Shown: positions 1 to 11,576 of the stretch, in pieces | How positions within the stretch are numbered: position 1 is the first letter of the stretch | Layout: every line of letters starts with the position of its first letter | Translations under genes and position numbers: made by a program | NCBI RefSeq assembly: GCF_003063455.1 | Contig: NZ_NESN01000002.1 | Coordinates: 558,001 to 622,000 of the forward strand | Reading direction: 5' to 3' | Length of the DNA: 64,000 nucleotides | Source of the DNA: Limnohabitans parvus II-B4 | GTDB lineage: Bacteria > Pseudomonadota > Gammaproteobacteria > Burkholderiales > Burkholderiaceae_C | Notes under the pieces: model-generated | What the model was told of the DNA's origin: nothing | The model's input: the letters and a program-made list of their open reading frames with translations, nothing else | Database searches by the model: none

Positions 1-50
1 GGGCCTTTGTTGCCAAACAGGGCGAGCCCAAAGGTCTCGCCAGCAAAAAC

Positions 51-1235
<1,185 letters not shown>

Positions 1236-1323
1236 TCAGCGCACTGTCCTGCAAAATCCAACCGTCAGCAGCACTTGGCCTGCCTATAAGATGCCCTTAA
1301 GCCCCAAGCCAGGACGCAGCCCC

Positions 1324-2607
1324 GTGAACACCGCACACATCAACACCGACAACTTCAACAGCGAATGTTTTTGCATCAGCCTGGACGACCAGGCCTTGGC
1401 GAACACCATGGCGGCAGACATTGGCAACCCCGCATTGTTTGATTTGGTCCGCGACCGCTTGCCTTCGCTTTTTTCGGCGCGGCCGGTGGTGCTTTCGCAG
1501 GCGCAGGTGCAGCGCATGGCCCGATTGATCTCGGCCTTGGAGTCTGTCGTCGCTTTGCCCACTTACCGCGAAGAAGTGCTGGCCCGTTCAGACCCCATTG
1601 CCCGGCACCCAACGTGTGCCAAAAGCGTGTTCATGGGCTATGACTTTCATGTTCATGGCAACGAACATGGCCAAGGCTTTGGCCTGATCGAGGTCAACAC
1701 CAATGCCGGCGGGGCGCTGCTCAACGCCTTGCTGGCCCGGGCGCAGCGTGCGTGTTGTTCCGAGATCGAAGCCATGGTGCCCACGGCGGCGCAGGTCGAT
1801 GCACTGGAGTCCGCGTTCGTGGCGATGTTTCGAAACGAGTGGCGACTGGCCCAACCCGATCGCCCCTTGCAAACCGTGGCCATCGTCGATGCGTCACCTG
1901 AGCAGCAATACCTGTACCCAGAGTTTTTGCTCTTCCAGAGTTTGTTCAAACGCCATGGCGTGCAGGCGGTCATTGCCGACCCTTCGCAGCTGGCCTGGCG
2001 CGACAACCGGCTTTGGTTTGACAACATCGCGATCGATCTGGTCTACAACCGACTGACCGATTTCGCACTGAGCGAGTCGGCCCATGCCCATTTGCGTGAG
2101 GCCTATTTGCAGGACGCCGTGGTCTTGACGCCTCACCCGCAAGCCCATGCCCTGCTGGCCGACAAGCGCAATCTGGCTTTGCTGTCTAACGCAAACACAT
2201 TGACGGCCATGGGTGTACCAGCTGCCACGCAAGCGGTGTTGCTGGATGGCATTCCTCAGACCGAGGTGGTGACCCCGGCCAACGCCGAGCATTTGTGGAC
2301 GCAGCGCAAGCACCATTTCTTCAAGCCCTTTGCGGGTTATGGCGGCAAGGCTGCGTATCGGGGCGACAAACTGACCCACCGCGTCTGGGGGGAAATTCTG
2401 GCCGGGGGTTACATCGCCCAAGCTTTGGTGGCTCCGGGCGAGCGCACGATTTCGGGTGGCGAATCGGCTCAGGTGCTCAAGTTCGATGTGCGCAATTACA
2501 CGTACGATGGGCAGGTGCAATCGCTGGCTGCGCGTTTGTACCAAGGCCAGACCACCAATTTCAGAACACCCGGCGGTGGCTTTGCACCTGTGTATGTAGG
2601 TCTTTGA
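1324..2607 (+). CDS. ATP-grasp domain protein of unknown substrate
   Basis: A protein of about 427 aa whose C-terminal half looks like an ATP-grasp ligase (glutathione synthetase fold): a Lys/Gly-rich nucleotide loop FKPFAGYGGKAAYR, then KFDVRNYTYDG and a metal-binding segment ending TNFRTPGGGFAPVY. The N-terminal half (MGYDFHVHGNEHGQGFGLIEVNTNAGG) resembles the substrate-binding part of uncharacterised ATP-grasp proteins. Such enzymes join a carboxylate to an amine or thiol through an acyl-phosphate; the substrate here is unknown. The start is uncertain: the GTG at 1324 has AGGACG upstream at a fair distance, while the in-frame ATG at 1291 has no recognisable ribosome site. It is divergent from gap and followed by a GMC oxidoreductase on the same strand 116 bases on. 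No partner amine or peptide gene is adjacent. Confidence 0.7.
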   Translation: MNTAHINTDNFNSECFCISLDDQALANTMAADIGNPALFDLVRDRLPSLFSARPVVLSQAQVQRMARLISALESVVALPTYREEVLARSDPIARHPTCAKSVFMGYDFHVHGNEHGQGFGLIEVNTNAGGALLNALLARAQRACCSEIEAMVPTAAQVDALESAFVAMFRNEWRLAQPDRPLQTVAIVDASPEQQYLYPEFLLFQSLFKRHGVQAVIADPSQLAWRDNRLWFDNIAIDLVYNRLTDFALSESAHAHLREAYLQDAVVLTPHPQAHALLADKRNLALLSNANTLTAMGVPAATQAVLLDGIPQTEVVTPANAEHLWTQRKHHFFKPFAGYGGKAAYRGDKLTHRVWGEILAGGYIAQALVAPGERTISGGESAQVLKFDVRNYTYDGQVQSLAARLYQGQTTNFRTPGGGFAPVYVGL

Positions 2608-2628
2608 AGAATACCCATGTCCGTGCAA

Positions 2629-2672
2629 ACCCGGTGCGTCAAGTTCAGCAAACCGGGTAAAAAGTCTTTTTG
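2629..2672 (+). terminator. Possible weak terminator after the ATP-grasp gene
   Basis: Seven-base arms ACCCGGT (2629-2635) and ACCGGGT (2652-2658) with a 16-base loop are followed by a run of A, then a T-rich stretch (2666-2671). The position between two genes fits termination, but the stem is short and the T run is displaced. Confidence 0.3.
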
Positions 2673-2723
2673 ATTCGCCGTGTGGCGATGACCCTAAGGC
2701 GGCAGCGCCTGCGAAAGGCAGAG

Positions 2724-4325
2724 ATGGGCATTTTGGAGTTTGATTATGTGATCGTGGGCGGCGGCTCGGCCGGTTGCGTGTTGGCCAGTCGTTTGAGCGA
2801 AGACCCTGCCGTGCAGGTGGCCCTGATCGAGGCCGGACCGCCCGACACCAGCGCCTTGATCCATTGCCCTGCGGGCATTGCGCTCATGGCCCGCACCGAA
2901 ATTGTCTCGGAGGGCCTGAACACCGTGCCGCAACCCGGCTTGAACGGCCGCATCGGGTTCCAACCGCGTGGCCGCACCTTGGGCGGCTCCAGCTCAACCA
3001 ACGCCATGGCCTACATCCGGGGCCAAGCCGTGGATTACGACACCTGGGCCCAGATGGGTTGCGCGGGTTGGTCGTGGGCCGAGGTGTTTCCCTACTTTCT
3101 CAAGGCAGAGCACAACGAGCGCATCCACAATGAGTGGCATGCCCAAAACGGCCCCTTGAACGTGGCCGACCTGCAAAGCCCCAATGTGTTTTCCAAACGC
3201 TTTGTAGAGGCGGGTGTGCAAGCGGGTTTGGCGCACACCACCGACTTCAATGGCCCCACCCAAGAAGGCGTGGGCTTGTACCAAGTGACGCAGAAGGCGG
3301 GCGAACGGTTCAGCGCCGCCAAGGCCTACCTCACGCCCAATCGTGATCGCCCCAACTTGCACGTCGTGACCGGCGTGACGGTGGACCGCATTGGCTTGGT
3401 GGATGGCGTGGCCCGCCATGTGCACACCGTGCAGGGTGGCAAGACCCAGACCGTGACGGCCCGCCGCGAGATCATTTTGAGTGCAGGCGCTTTCCAGTCG
3501 CCCGCCATCCTCATGCGCTCAGGCATTGGGCCTGCTGCGCACCTGCAAAGCCTGGGTATCGAGGTGCTCCGCGACTTGCCCGGCGTGGGCGAAAACCTGC
3601 ACGACCATCCGGACGCGGTGCTGGTGGCCGATGCGCCTGGGCAAACCGATTTGATCGGCGTGTCACCCAAAGGCACATGGCACACCTTGCAAGCCTTGTG
3701 GGCATGGCACAAACACCGCAAAGGGCGCCTGACCACCAACTTTGCCGAGGGCGGCGCGTTTTACAAAAGCCGCCCCCATGAAGCGCACCCGGACATTCAA
3801 CTGCATTTTGTGGTGGCCAAACTGGTGGACCATGGCCGCCAACTGACGCTGGGGCATGGCTACTCTTTGCATGTGTGCTTGCTGCAACCCGACAGCCGGG
3901 GCCGCGTGCAATTGGCCGACCGCAACCCGAACAGCGCACCGCTGATTGACCCGCAGTTTTTGAGCGACCCGCGTGACCTGCAGCGCTTGTGTGATGGTGT
4001 TCGCCAAGCCCAGCTCATCCTGGCTCAGCCTGCGCTGGCAGCGTATGGCAAAGAGTGGGCGGCATCCGCCAATGCCCGCACCGACGAACAACTGGACCAC
4101 TGGATTCGCCAAAACGCCGACACGGTCTACCACCCGGTGGGCACCTGCCGCATGGGCCAAGACAAGATGGCGGTGGTGGACGCGCAACTGCGCGTGCACG
4201 GCGTACCCGGCCTGCGCGTGGTCGACGCGTCGGTCATGCCGCGCATCGTGAGCGGCAACACCAACGCGCCGACGATCATGATTGCGGAGAAGGCGGCGGA
4301 TTGGATCAAAGCCTTGCACAAATGA
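2724..4325 (+). CDS. GMC-family FAD oxidoreductase (choline dehydrogenase-like)
   Basis: Flavoprotein of the glucose-methanol-choline family, 533 aa, that oxidises a primary alcohol to an aldehyde. Seen: the N-terminal FAD fold [19 protein letters not shown] (6-24); the GMC signature [18 protein letters not shown]; a second signature [16 protein letters not shown]; the catalytic His in [10 protein letters not shown] and Asn in [15 protein letters not shown] near the C end. There is no signal peptide, so it is probably cytosolic. The ATG at 2724 follows AAAGGCAGAG at a good spacing; the upstream in-frame start at 2670 adds only a basic non-conserved tail. It faces a membrane-protein gene ending at 4374. 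The family covers choline, alkanol and polyethylene glycol substrates. No betaine aldehyde dehydrogenase is adjacent, so a choline role is not supported. Confidence 0.88.
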   Translation: MGILEFDYVIVGGGSAGCVLASRLSEDPAVQVALIEAGPPDTSALIHCPAGIALMARTEIVSEGLNTVPQPGLNGRIGFQPRGRTLGGSSSTNAMAYIRGQAVDYDTWAQMGCAGWSWAEVFPYFLKAEHNERIHNEWHAQNGPLNVADLQSPNVFSKRFVEAGVQAGLAHTTDFNGPTQEGVGLYQVTQKAGERFSAAKAYLTPNRDRPNLHVVTGVTVDRIGLVDGVARHVHTVQGGKTQTVTARREIILSAGAFQSPAILMRSGIGPAAHLQSLGIEVLRDLPGVGENLHDHPDAVLVADAPGQTDLIGVSPKGTWHTLQALWAWHKHRKGRLTTNFAEGGAFYKSRPHEAHPDIQLHFVVAKLVDHGRQLTLGHGYSLHVCLLQPDSRGRVQLADRNPNSAPLIDPQFLSDPRDLQRLCDGVRQAQLILAQPALAAYGKEWAASANARTDEQLDHWIRQNADTVYHPVGTCRMGQDKMAVVDAQLRVHGVPGLRVVDASVMPRIVSGNTNAPTIMIAEKAADWIKALHK

Positions 4326-4373
4326 TCTATGGGCCGATGTATTTCAGGGTGTGAGAGCGCTGGTTGACGTGAG

Positions 4374-4931
4374 TTAGACCGATCGTTTGGAACCCGTCCA
4401 CAACACCAGCAAGCTCAAACTCATACCGATGTGCAACAAATCACCAGGCAACAACGGCGGCACATTCAATTTCAAAGCAAAAGCCGTTAATGTCATCAGC
4501 AACAGCAGGCCGCCCAAAGCGGTGAGCTTCTTTTGATTTTTGACGGCCAAAACTAAAATGCACAGTGCAGAAAGCAGCGCACAAACCGCTGTCCATGCTT
4601 TGATCTGGGCCACCATGACCAGAAAAATGCAGGCAGTCGCTGCAACGATGGCATAAATCCATGCAAATCGGCGCTGCGTCGCCACCGCACTGTCAGGCTG
4701 AATGACGGCCATGGCCAGCAATGGCAAGCCCACCCCAGCGCCCAGCATGGAGAAAAATTGGTGGAGTGAAGGCATGGGCAGCAGTTCCGAAAAACGCAAA
4801 GCACCCAAAATGGCTGCAGCAGCCAAAAGCAATTGACTGAGTCGCCACGCAGGTCGCGCCTTGCTGGCATCAAAGGCCAATGCCAAACACACCATCGCCA
4901 AGGCAGCATCAAAAAGTGCTTGCAGGTTCAT
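4374..4931 (-). CDS. Small polytopic membrane protein coupled to the AGMO-like hydroxylase
   Basis: I do not recognise the family. The 185 aa product is almost entirely hydrophobic, with about six membrane segments separated by short polar loops, and ends in a basic tail (WTGSKRSV). The start [11 protein letters not shown] overlaps the stop of the upstream hydroxylase in an ATGA, so the two are translationally coupled and probably work together in the inner membrane. No catalytic motif is visible. It could be a subunit, a lipid handler or an unrelated passenger; the tight coupling favours the first. Confidence 0.65.
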   Translation of the reverse strand: MNLQALFDAALAMVCLALAFDASKARPAWRLSQLLLAAAAILGALRFSELLPMPSLHQFFSMLGAGVGLPLLAMAVIQPDSAVATQRRFAWIYAIVAATACIFLVMVAQIKAWTAVCALLSALCILVLAVKNQKKLTALGGLLLLMTLTAFALKLNVPPLLPGDLLHIGMSLSLLVLWTGSKRSV

Positions 4932-6163
4932 GCGATTTCCAGTGTGTTCGACCTTATGGCCGAGGTGCTTTCCTGGTGCAGTGAGCGCAAAAGCGTCAAT
5001 GAAATCAGCAGCGTCGCCAAGGCAATACCGCGGACAACAAGCGGGACCGGATAGAACCATAACCCTGCGATCACAGGACTCAGCGTTAAAAGACAGCGCA
5101 AGGCTTCGAGCTTGGCAGCACGAATGCGGCTTTCAAAAACGCGACTGAGAAAAGCCGTACTGATCACGATCATCAAGGTGAAAGTCGCCCGCTCGGACCA
5201 GCTCAAATGAGAAGACACTCGCAAAAGCTCAATGACCATGGCCAATACAACACCCGAGGCGAGCCAGCCGTAAACCATCTGTCTGCGGGTGACGGGCGTT
5301 TCAAATCGTTTTGAAGTCTGCGCCGTTGAGAGAGGGTCAGTCTTGCCACCCACCATCCCAGGTGGTGCAAACATCACGTGGAGTTTTTCGCGCCAGCCTG
5401 TGACGTTGCGCATGTCACGCCAAAGTGTGGTGTAGTTTTTGAAATTGCCCCAAACAGGATTCCAGCTGTTCAATGGCGTCAAGGTGCCGTAGACCACAGG
5501 TTCGTCGTCGCGCTCTTCGGTGTAGGTGCCGAAAATTCGATCCCAAATGATCAGTGTGCCGCCATAATTTTTGTCGATGCAATAGTCGTTGCGCCCATGG
5601 TGGCAGCGGTGATTGGAGGGGGTCACGAAAATACGATCCACCCAACCGAGTTTGCCGACCAATCGGGTGTGACTCCAAAATTGATACAAGGCACTGACCA
5701 ATGCCGTGATCACAAAGACCTTGACGGGGATGCCCACAATGGCCATCGGCAGATAAAAAATCCAGTAAAAAACCTGATTGGTCCAAGATTGCCGAAGAGC
5801 CGTAGACAGGTTGAATTCTTCACTGGAATGATGGACCACGTGAGACGCCCACAGCAAGTTCACCTCGTGGCCGCTTCGGTGGGCCCAGTAGTAAAAAAAG
5901 TCATACATAAAGAACGCCACGATCCAAACGGCCGGATGTCCGATGTCCCATTCAAAAGCGGCAACTTGGTCCACCACCAAGGCGTAGACAAAGATGGACA
6001 TCAGTTTCAAGACGGAGCGTATCGTCTCGCTGACAAAGCCAATGTTCAGACTGGTCACCGTATCGTGAAAACGATAAACCTGTACAGCCCTCTTTTTGGA
6101 TAGAAAGAATTCAAGAGCAATGAACCCCAGAAAAAATGGGATGGCGTAAAGAATAAGACCCAT
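4928..6163 (-). CDS. Fatty acid hydroxylase/sterol desaturase family membrane protein (AGMO-like)
   Basis: An integral membrane di-iron enzyme of 411 aa. The three histidine boxes of the superfamily are visible: HRSGH (about 110), HVVHH (about 122) and a final NHRCHHGRN near 200. A cluster of four hydrophobic segments follows in the C-terminal third. That layout, with extra C-terminal membrane spans, resembles alkylglycerol monooxygenase (AGMO/TMEM195), which cleaves ether lipids using tetrahydrobiopterin, more than compact sterol desaturases; this is inference. The ATG at 6163 has AAGGAA nine bases upstream, which decides the start over an upstream in-frame extension. It overlaps the next gene by ATGA and is divergent from a Crp/Fnr regulator 129 bases away. 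Substrate unknown. Confidence 0.82.
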   Translation of the reverse strand: MGLILYAIPFFLGFIALEFFLSKKRAVQVYRFHDTVTSLNIGFVSETIRSVLKLMSIFVYALVVDQVAAFEWDIGHPAVWIVAFFMYDFFYYWAHRSGHEVNLLWASHVVHHSSEEFNLSTALRQSWTNQVFYWIFYLPMAIVGIPVKVFVITALVSALYQFWSHTRLVGKLGWVDRIFVTPSNHRCHHGRNDYCIDKNYGGTLIIWDRIFGTYTEERDDEPVVYGTLTPLNSWNPVWGNFKNYTTLWRDMRNVTGWREKLHVMFAPPGMVGGKTDPLSTAQTSKRFETPVTRRQMVYGWLASGVVLAMVIELLRVSSHLSWSERATFTLMIVISTAFLSRVFESRIRAAKLEALRCLLTLSPVIAGLWFYPVPLVVRGIALATLLISLTLLRSLHQESTSAIRSNTLEIA

Positions 6164-6292
6164 GAGCGCAAAGTTCCTTGTTGATTTTTCTCCCAGCGCC
6201 TGTGTCAAACTGTGCGCATGGCCTCTTGCGAGTCTGAAAGATTCGTCGCCAGATGAATGTCGGCCAGCCGACAAATAGAGAACAGAGTCACT

Positions 6293-7000
6293 ATGACAAA
6301 CCCTATATCTGGGACAAATGTGCGTGAAATTTTGGCCCAGACTGTCTTCGCCGCCGTGGGTGCCGAAGCCATGGAAGACTTGGTCCGCGTGGCCCGCATT
6401 GAGCACTTTAAGTTGCCGACTTTGCTGAGTGCTGCGGGGGAGTCACCAACGCATTTGCGTTTGGTCATTTCTGGGCATGTTGAACTTGTGACGCGCCATA
6501 TTTCGGGTTCGGAAATTGTTGTGGGCCACATCGCCGCAGGGGGGTGGGTCACATGGTTGGCCGTATTCATGACCCAGGCGCCCACGCATGATTTTTACAT
6601 CAGCGCATCATCAAGTTGTTTGGCTTTGCCCGTCAAAGATGTCCAGTCGTTTTGCGTCCAGTATCCCGAGATTTACCCTATGGTTATCCGCATGATTGGC
6701 CATCGCATGCGATTGCTCATTGAATGGACCGGTCAATCCGTGTTGGCCACGCCCGTGCAACGGATGGCCAAATTGTTGAGTGTTTTGGCGCAGGAGCAAA
6801 ACAGGCAAACCGATCAAAACGGTGTGACTTTGTATGTGACACAAGCCAGATTGGCCAGCCAAGCGCGGTGTTCACGGCAAACGGCCAATCAGTTGCTACA
6901 GCAACTAGAGCAAGAGGGATTGATTGTTCCGGGATACGGTCAATTCACGATCCCAGATTGGACTCGTCTCAACCATTTTGCGGAAGGTCATTTGGAGTAA
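6293..7000 (+). CDS. Crp/Fnr-family transcriptional regulator
   Basis: A 235 aa cytosolic regulator. The N-terminal beta-roll effector domain (about 10-130) includes VVGHIAAGGWVTWLAVF; a dimer helix follows, then a C-terminal winged helix whose recognition region is LASQARCSRQTANQLLQQLE. The Fnr iron-sulfur cysteine cluster is absent and the cAMP pocket of true Crp is not obvious, so the signal is unknown. The ATG at 6293 is preferred; a start at 6257 would add a short non-conserved tail. It is divergent from the AGMO-like hydroxylase, which suggests that it controls that operon. I could not find a convincing TTGAT/ATCAA palindrome in the 129-base gap. Confidence 0.88.
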   Translation: MTNPISGTNVREILAQTVFAAVGAEAMEDLVRVARIEHFKLPTLLSAAGESPTHLRLVISGHVELVTRHISGSEIVVGHIAAGGWVTWLAVFMTQAPTHDFYISASSSCLALPVKDVQSFCVQYPEIYPMVIRMIGHRMRLLIEWTGQSVLATPVQRMAKLLSVLAQEQNRQTDQNGVTLYVTQARLASQARCSRQTANQLLQQLEQEGLIVPGYGQFTIPDWTRLNHFAEGHLE

Positions 7001-7071
7001 CCGAGCCCATTCACGGATGGTTTGAATGAGCGTGCGGTATCTGGAAATTGCGGCAGGGTGCAGATAGAAGG

Positions 7072-8079
7072 TTACTTCTTCTTAGCCACCACCCGCACCA
7101 TCTCCAGGCACTGCTTGGCGTAGCCCCATTCGTTGTCGTACCAAGCGACGATCTTGACGAAGCTCTTGTCGAGCGCAATGCCTGCAGTCGCGTCGAACAC
7201 GCTCGCGCAAGACTCGCCGCGGAAGTCGGTGGAGACAACTTTTTCGTCGGTGTAGCCCAGCACGCCTTTGAGGGCGCCTTCGCTTTGCGCTTTCATTTCG
7301 GCGCAGATTTCGGCGTAGCTGGCGTCGTTGTTCAGTTCCACGGTCAGGTCAATGACCGACACGTCGGAGGTGGGCACGCGGAAGGCCATGCCAGTGATCT
7401 TGCCCTTGATTTCGGGGATCACCACGCCCACGGCCTTGGCCGCGCCCGTGCTGCTGGGGATGATGTTTTCGAGGATGCCACGGCCACCGCGCCAGTCTTT
7501 GCGCGAGGAGCCATCCACGGTCATTTGGCTGGCGGTGGCCGCGTGCACGGTGGTCATCAGGCCGCGCTTGATGCCCCATTTGTCATTGAGCACCTTGACC
7601 ACGGGGGCCAAGCAGTTGGTGGTGCATGACGCATTCGACACGATGGCTTCGCCTGCGTATTTCTTGTGGTTCACGCCATAGACGAACATGGGGATGCTGT
7701 CTTTGGACGGGGCCGAGATCACGACCTTCTTGGCGCCCGCAGCCAGGTGCATTTGGCTGGTGGGCTCGGTCAGGTAGTGGCCCGTGCATTCGAGCACGGT
7801 GTGCACGCCCATCTCGCCCCAGCGCAGGTTGTGCGCGTCGCGCTCGTGCGAGAGCTTGATCTTTTTGCCGTTGACGATGAGTGTGTCTTCGGTGAAGTCC
7901 ACGGTGCCATCAAAGCGGCCGTGCACGCTGTCGTACTTGAGCATGTAGGCCAGGTAGTCGGCGGGCTTGGGGTCGTTGATGCCGACGATTTGGATGTCGT
8001 CGTAGCCGTGCTTGAGTGCGGCGCGCAAAGCCAGACGGCCAATGCGGCCAAATCCGTTGATACCCAGCTTGATGGTCAT
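7072..8079 (-). CDS. gap: Glyceraldehyde-3-phosphate dehydrogenase, copy 2
   Basis: Second GAPDH, 335 aa, with all functional motifs: [10 protein letters not shown] at the N end, Asp in VGIND, catalytic Cys152 in [12 protein letters not shown], the HAATASQ histidine, [12 protein letters not shown] and [12 protein letters not shown]. It lies 178 bases downstream of transketolase on the same strand, so the two may be co-transcribed and serve sugar-phosphate interconversion. It differs from copy 1 mainly in the first 115 residues, including the loop after the cofactor Asp (DPKPAD against DLLEPD), and ends in a lysine tail. The ATG at 8079 begins MTIKLGING; a GTTACGTAAC palindrome lies about 32 bases upstream. 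Confidence 0.97.
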   Translation of the reverse strand: MTIKLGINGFGRIGRLALRAALKHGYDDIQIVGINDPKPADYLAYMLKYDSVHGRFDGTVDFTEDTLIVNGKKIKLSHERDAHNLRWGEMGVHTVLECTGHYLTEPTSQMHLAAGAKKVVISAPSKDSIPMFVYGVNHKKYAGEAIVSNASCTTNCLAPVVKVLNDKWGIKRGLMTTVHAATASQMTVDGSSRKDWRGGRGILENIIPSSTGAAKAVGVVIPEIKGKITGMAFRVPTSDVSVIDLTVELNNDASYAEICAEMKAQSEGALKGVLGYTDEKVVSTDFRGESCASVFDATAGIALDKSFVKIVAWYDNEWGYAKQCLEMVRVVAKKK

Positions 8080-8100
8080 GGTGAGAGCCTCAGGAGATAA

Positions 8101-8121
8101 GTTACTAAACCGTTACGTAAC
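8101..8121. promoter_or_regulatory. GTTAC/GTAAC palindrome ahead of the second gap gene
   Basis: GTTAC occurs at 8101-8105, and a perfect 10-base palindrome GTTACGTAAC at 8112-8121, within 45 bases of the gap start codon. The half-site matches those seen ahead of the first gap gene. This is a candidate operator; the binding protein is unknown. Confidence 0.4.
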
Positions 8122-8257
8122 CGGATTGGAAACCAAGACCCTTTCAGAATCCTGATCCCCGGACCTGGCTTCAGCGCCTTGTGGGCGAGGAAGGGGTCCG
8201 GCCGGTCAGTGGCCGTTGTGGCACGCAGCACCCCGTGAGGGGCGCCGTGGCCAACGA

Positions 8258-10288
8258 TCAGGCCTTGAGCAGTGCGGCGTGGACCGTGTCGGCCACGTTT
8301 TCGGCGGTGAAGCCGAAGTGTTTGAAGAGCACAGGTGCTGGGGCCGACTCGCCGTAGGTGTCGATGCCGACCACAGCGGCGCAGCCGTATTTCCACCAGC
8401 CGTCGGTGGAGCCCATCTCGACCGCCACGCGGGGCAGGCCTTTGGGCAACACGCTTTGCTTGTATTCGCTGTCTTGGCGATCGAACACATTGGTGCTGGG
8501 CATGGAGACCACGCGCACACCGATCTTGCGTTCGGCCAGCAGCTTTTGCGCGGCCAGGGCCAGTTGCACTTCAGAGCCGGTGGCGATGATCACGCCGTGG
8601 GTCTTCTTCATGCCAACGTGTTCTGGCTCAGACAGCACATACGCGCCACGGCTGATGTCGCCCAGATCGCTCTTGGGTGAGTAAGCCAGGTTTTGGCGCG
8701 ACAGCAGCAGGGCTGAAGGACGGTTCGCGTTTTGCAGGGCCACGGCCCAGGCCACGGTGGTTTCGGCCGTGTCAGCCGGACGCCACACGTCCAGGCCAGG
8801 GATCAGGCGCAGGCTGGCGGCGTGCTCGATGGACTGGTGGGTCGGGCCGTCTTCGCCCAGACCGATGGAGTCGTGGGTGAAGACGTGGATCACGCGCTGC
8901 TTCATCAGCGCGGCCATGCGGATGGCGTTGCGCGAGTAGTCAGAGAAAGTGAGGAAGGTGCCGCCGTAAGGGATGTAGCCACCGTGCAGGGCCACGCCAT
9001 TCATGATGGCGGCCATGCCGAATTCGCGCACGCCGTAGTTGATGTGGCGACCGATTTGGCCTTCGGCTGTCTTGACCACGTCACCGGCCAGGTCCACGCG
9101 GAAAGCGGGGGTGCTCTTGGTGTTGGTCAGGTTGGAGCCGGTCAGGTCGGCCGAGCCGCCCAGCATTTCGGGCAGCGCGGCGGTGAAGGCTTCGAGCGCC
9201 AGCTGGCTGGCCTTGCGGCTGGCCACGGTCTCGCCCTTGGTGTGGGCGGCGACCACGGCGTCAAACGCCACTTGGTTGAAGTTCTTGGGCAAGTCGCCCT
9301 TCATGCGGCGCACAAACTCTTTGGCTTGTGCGGGGAAGGCGGCTTTGTAAGCGGCAAATGCGGTGTTCCAGGCGGCTTCGCGGGCTTTGCCGGCAACTTT
9401 CGCATCCCAGTCGGCATAGACCTCTTTGGGGATCTTGAAGGGCTCGGCCGTCCAGCCCAGGGCTTCGCGGGTGAGTTTGATTTCTTCAGCGCCCAGAGGT
9501 TCGCCGTGGGCTTTGGAGGTGCCTGCACGGTTGGGCGAGCCCTTGCCGATGGCGGTTTTGCAGACGATCAAAGTAGGCTTGTCGGCGCTGTGTTTGGCGG
9601 CAGCGATGGCTTTGGACACGGCCGCAGCGTCGTGGCCGTCCACAGCGTCGATCACGTTCCAGCCGCAGGCGGCAAAGCGCTGGGGCGTGTTGTCGATGAA
9701 CCAAGGGGCGACTTTGCCGTCGATCGAGATGCCGTTGTCGTCGTACAGGGCGATCAGTTTGTTCAGCTTCCAGGCGCCAGCCAGGGCCACGGCTTCGTGG
9801 CTGATGCCTTCCATCAGGCAACCGTCACCCAGGAACACATAAGTGTGGTGGTTGACGATGGCGTGGCCTTCTTGGTTGAACTCGGCAGCCAGCATTTTTT
9901 CGGCCAGCGCCATGCCCACGGCGTTGGTGATGCCCTGACCCAGTGGGCCGGTGGTGGTTTCCACGCCGGGGGTCACGCCTACTTCGGGGTGGCCTGCGGT
10001 TTTGCTGTGCAGCGTGCGGAAGTTTTTCAGGTCATCGACCGACAGCTTGTAACCCGTCAGGTGCAACACCGAATAGATCAGCATCGAGGCATGACCGTTG
10101 GACAGCACAAAGCGGTCGCGGTTGGCCCAGTGCGGGTTGCTGGGGTTGTGTTGCAGGTGATCGCCCCACAGCGCCACGGCCATGTCGGCCATGCCCATGG
10201 GCGCACCGGGGTGACCGGAGTTGGCTTGTTGAACGGCGTCCATTGCGAGGGCGCGGATGGCGTTCGCCATGTTGTGTGTATTGGCCAT
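8258..10288 (-). CDS. tkt: Transketolase
   Basis: Thiamine diphosphate enzyme, 676 aa, that moves two-carbon ketol units between sugar phosphates in the pentose phosphate pathway. Seen: His26 in [24 protein letters not shown]; the thiamine-binding motif beginning GDGCLMEG with YDDNGIS after it; the pyrimidine-domain segment [14 protein letters not shown]; and a C-terminal domain reading [10 protein letters not shown]. Length is normal. The ATG at 10288 has GGAG nine bases upstream; an open extension to 10450 is not conserved. The gap gene follows on the same strand, linking it to central carbon flow. Confidence 0.97.
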   Translation of the reverse strand: MANTHNMANAIRALAMDAVQQANSGHPGAPMGMADMAVALWGDHLQHNPSNPHWANRDRFVLSNGHASMLIYSVLHLTGYKLSVDDLKNFRTLHSKTAGHPEVGVTPGVETTTGPLGQGITNAVGMALAEKMLAAEFNQEGHAIVNHHTYVFLGDGCLMEGISHEAVALAGAWKLNKLIALYDDNGISIDGKVAPWFIDNTPQRFAACGWNVIDAVDGHDAAAVSKAIAAAKHSADKPTLIVCKTAIGKGSPNRAGTSKAHGEPLGAEEIKLTREALGWTAEPFKIPKEVYADWDAKVAGKAREAAWNTAFAAYKAAFPAQAKEFVRRMKGDLPKNFNQVAFDAVVAAHTKGETVASRKASQLALEAFTAALPEMLGGSADLTGSNLTNTKSTPAFRVDLAGDVVKTAEGQIGRHINYGVREFGMAAIMNGVALHGGYIPYGGTFLTFSDYSRNAIRMAALMKQRVIHVFTHDSIGLGEDGPTHQSIEHAASLRLIPGLDVWRPADTAETTVAWAVALQNANRPSALLLSRQNLAYSPKSDLGDISRGAYVLSEPEHVGMKKTHGVIIATGSEVQLALAAQKLLAERKIGVRVVSMPSTNVFDRQDSEYKQSVLPKGLPRVAVEMGSTDGWWKYGCAAVVGIDTYGESAPAPVLFKHFGFTAENVADTVHAALLKA

Positions 10289-10385
10289 GTAGGGCAACTC
10301 CGGTGATGAGGTCGGGAAAACCCGTGATTTTAGCGGTTGTCCGCTGGGGCCCAAGGCGCAGGGATGGCGAAGAACAAAGCCAGCT

Positions 10386-11480
10386 TCAGTCCGGTGCCTC
10401 CTGGCGCTGCCGAGCCAGCACATAACGGCGCATGGCCACGGCCGGGGCATCGGCTACCACTGAAAACTCGTACAAATCTTCGGGTGGGGTGCTGGCCAAG
10501 GCCTGCTCTTGCAGGGCCAGACCGTCCACATCTTCTTGAAAAGCCACAAACAACTGATCGTGCATGAAGCGTGTGGTCTCGGGGTTGCCCAAAGCAAAAT
10601 CGCGTCCGTGCACGATGAAGTAATGGGTGCTGGTGGCGGTTTCGGGCGTGGGCATGTGCGCAGTGCGGATGCGAAACTGGGGGCGCTCGTTTTCGGGCAA
10701 ATTGCAATCGTAGAAAGTCACCGACACCTCGTGCAGCCCCAGACTGCGAAATTCGGAACGCACGATGCGGGCAGCCTGGCCCTGTCCGGTCAAGCCTGTG
10801 GGAATGGCCCACACCGGGGGCAAGGTGGTGGGCACGACGTTTCGCAGCAAGGCAAATTGGCCATCGCCGATGACGCTTTCAAAGGCCGCTTTGGCGTAAT
10901 CGGGCGTCCCAAAACTTTTGGCGTGCAAAAAACTCAAATGCGTCAGGTCCAGCAGGTTTTCGTGCAGGCGCACATAACTGCCTTGAAGGCTCAAATAGCC
11001 TTGTGAGCGCTCCCACTCGCCGCTTTCCATCCAGTCTTGTGGCGGCAGTTTGGACAGGTCGGCAAGCTCTGCCTCGCCCATCCAAATCCAGACCACGGCA
11101 CCGCGTTCGTGGGTGCGGTAGGACCGGATGCCCACGTTTTTGGGGCAGTTGGCTTGTGAGGGGACTTCGATGCAGTCGCCTTCTGCGTTGAAGCGCAGGC
11201 CGTGGTAACCGCACACGATGGTGTCTTGGGTCAATGTGCCTGCCGACAGTGGCATAGAGCGGTGCGGGCAGCGGTCTTCGAGTGCCACCACCTGCCCCGT
11301 GCTGGTTCTGTAAAAAACCAATTGGCGTCCCAGCAGGGTGCGGCCCAGCAGTTCTTCCTTAATTTCCTCGGCAAAGGCGGCCACGTACCAGTCGTTCATG
11401 ACAAAAGGTGTGTGCCGGTCGGCCATGCGATCGGAGGCGTTTTGTGCGGCGGCAATGACGGCGGGCAGGGGGCGTGTCAT
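10386..11480 (-). CDS. Rieske non-haem iron oxygenase, VanA-like
   Basis: Oxygenase subunit of about 364 aa that hydroxylates or demethylates an aromatic or related substrate with electrons from a separate reductase. Seen: the Rieske [2Fe-2S] ligands CPH and CGYH about 20 residues apart (near 60-83), and the mononuclear iron motif DLTHLSFLH, with His-His and a later Asp expected. Size and order match the vanillate O-demethylase/phthalate group. No reductase gene is adjacent, so the partner must be elsewhere. Start uncertain: the ATG at 11480 (MTRPLPAV) lacks a good ribosome site, and an in-frame ATG at 11426 (MADRHTPF) would shorten the protein by 18 residues without losing a domain. Confidence 0.88.
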   Translation of the reverse strand: MTRPLPAVIAAAQNASDRMADRHTPFVMNDWYVAAFAEEIKEELLGRTLLGRQLVFYRTSTGQVVALEDRCPHRSMPLSAGTLTQDTIVCGYHGLRFNAEGDCIEVPSQANCPKNVGIRSYRTHERGAVVWIWMGEAELADLSKLPPQDWMESGEWERSQGYLSLQGSYVRLHENLLDLTHLSFLHAKSFGTPDYAKAAFESVIGDGQFALLRNVVPTTLPPVWAIPTGLTGQGQAARIVRSEFRSLGLHEVSVTFYDCNLPENERPQFRIRTAHMPTPETATSTHYFIVHGRDFALGNPETTRFMHDQLFVAFQEDVDGLALQEQALASTPPEDLYEFSVVADAPAVAMRRYVLARQRQEAPD

Positions 11481-11576
11481 AGGAGTTTGAGGGTTGAATG
11501 TCCGGGAAACAGTGTAGGTCTCCCAGGTCGGCTCGTCCTGTCCCGAGAGCGCCTCAAAGCATGGCAATATCCCACC

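Noticed and set aside
8157..8201. CCGGACC/GGTCCGG inverted repeat as terminator between transketolase and gap
   Set aside because: The loop is 29 bases and no T run follows; kept as unexplained sequence, not called.
8732..10306. Long open frame on the plus strand opposite transketolase
   Set aside because: It mirrors the coding strand of a clear transketolase and reads as a His/Gly/Val-rich translation typical of antisense frames in GC-rich DNA.
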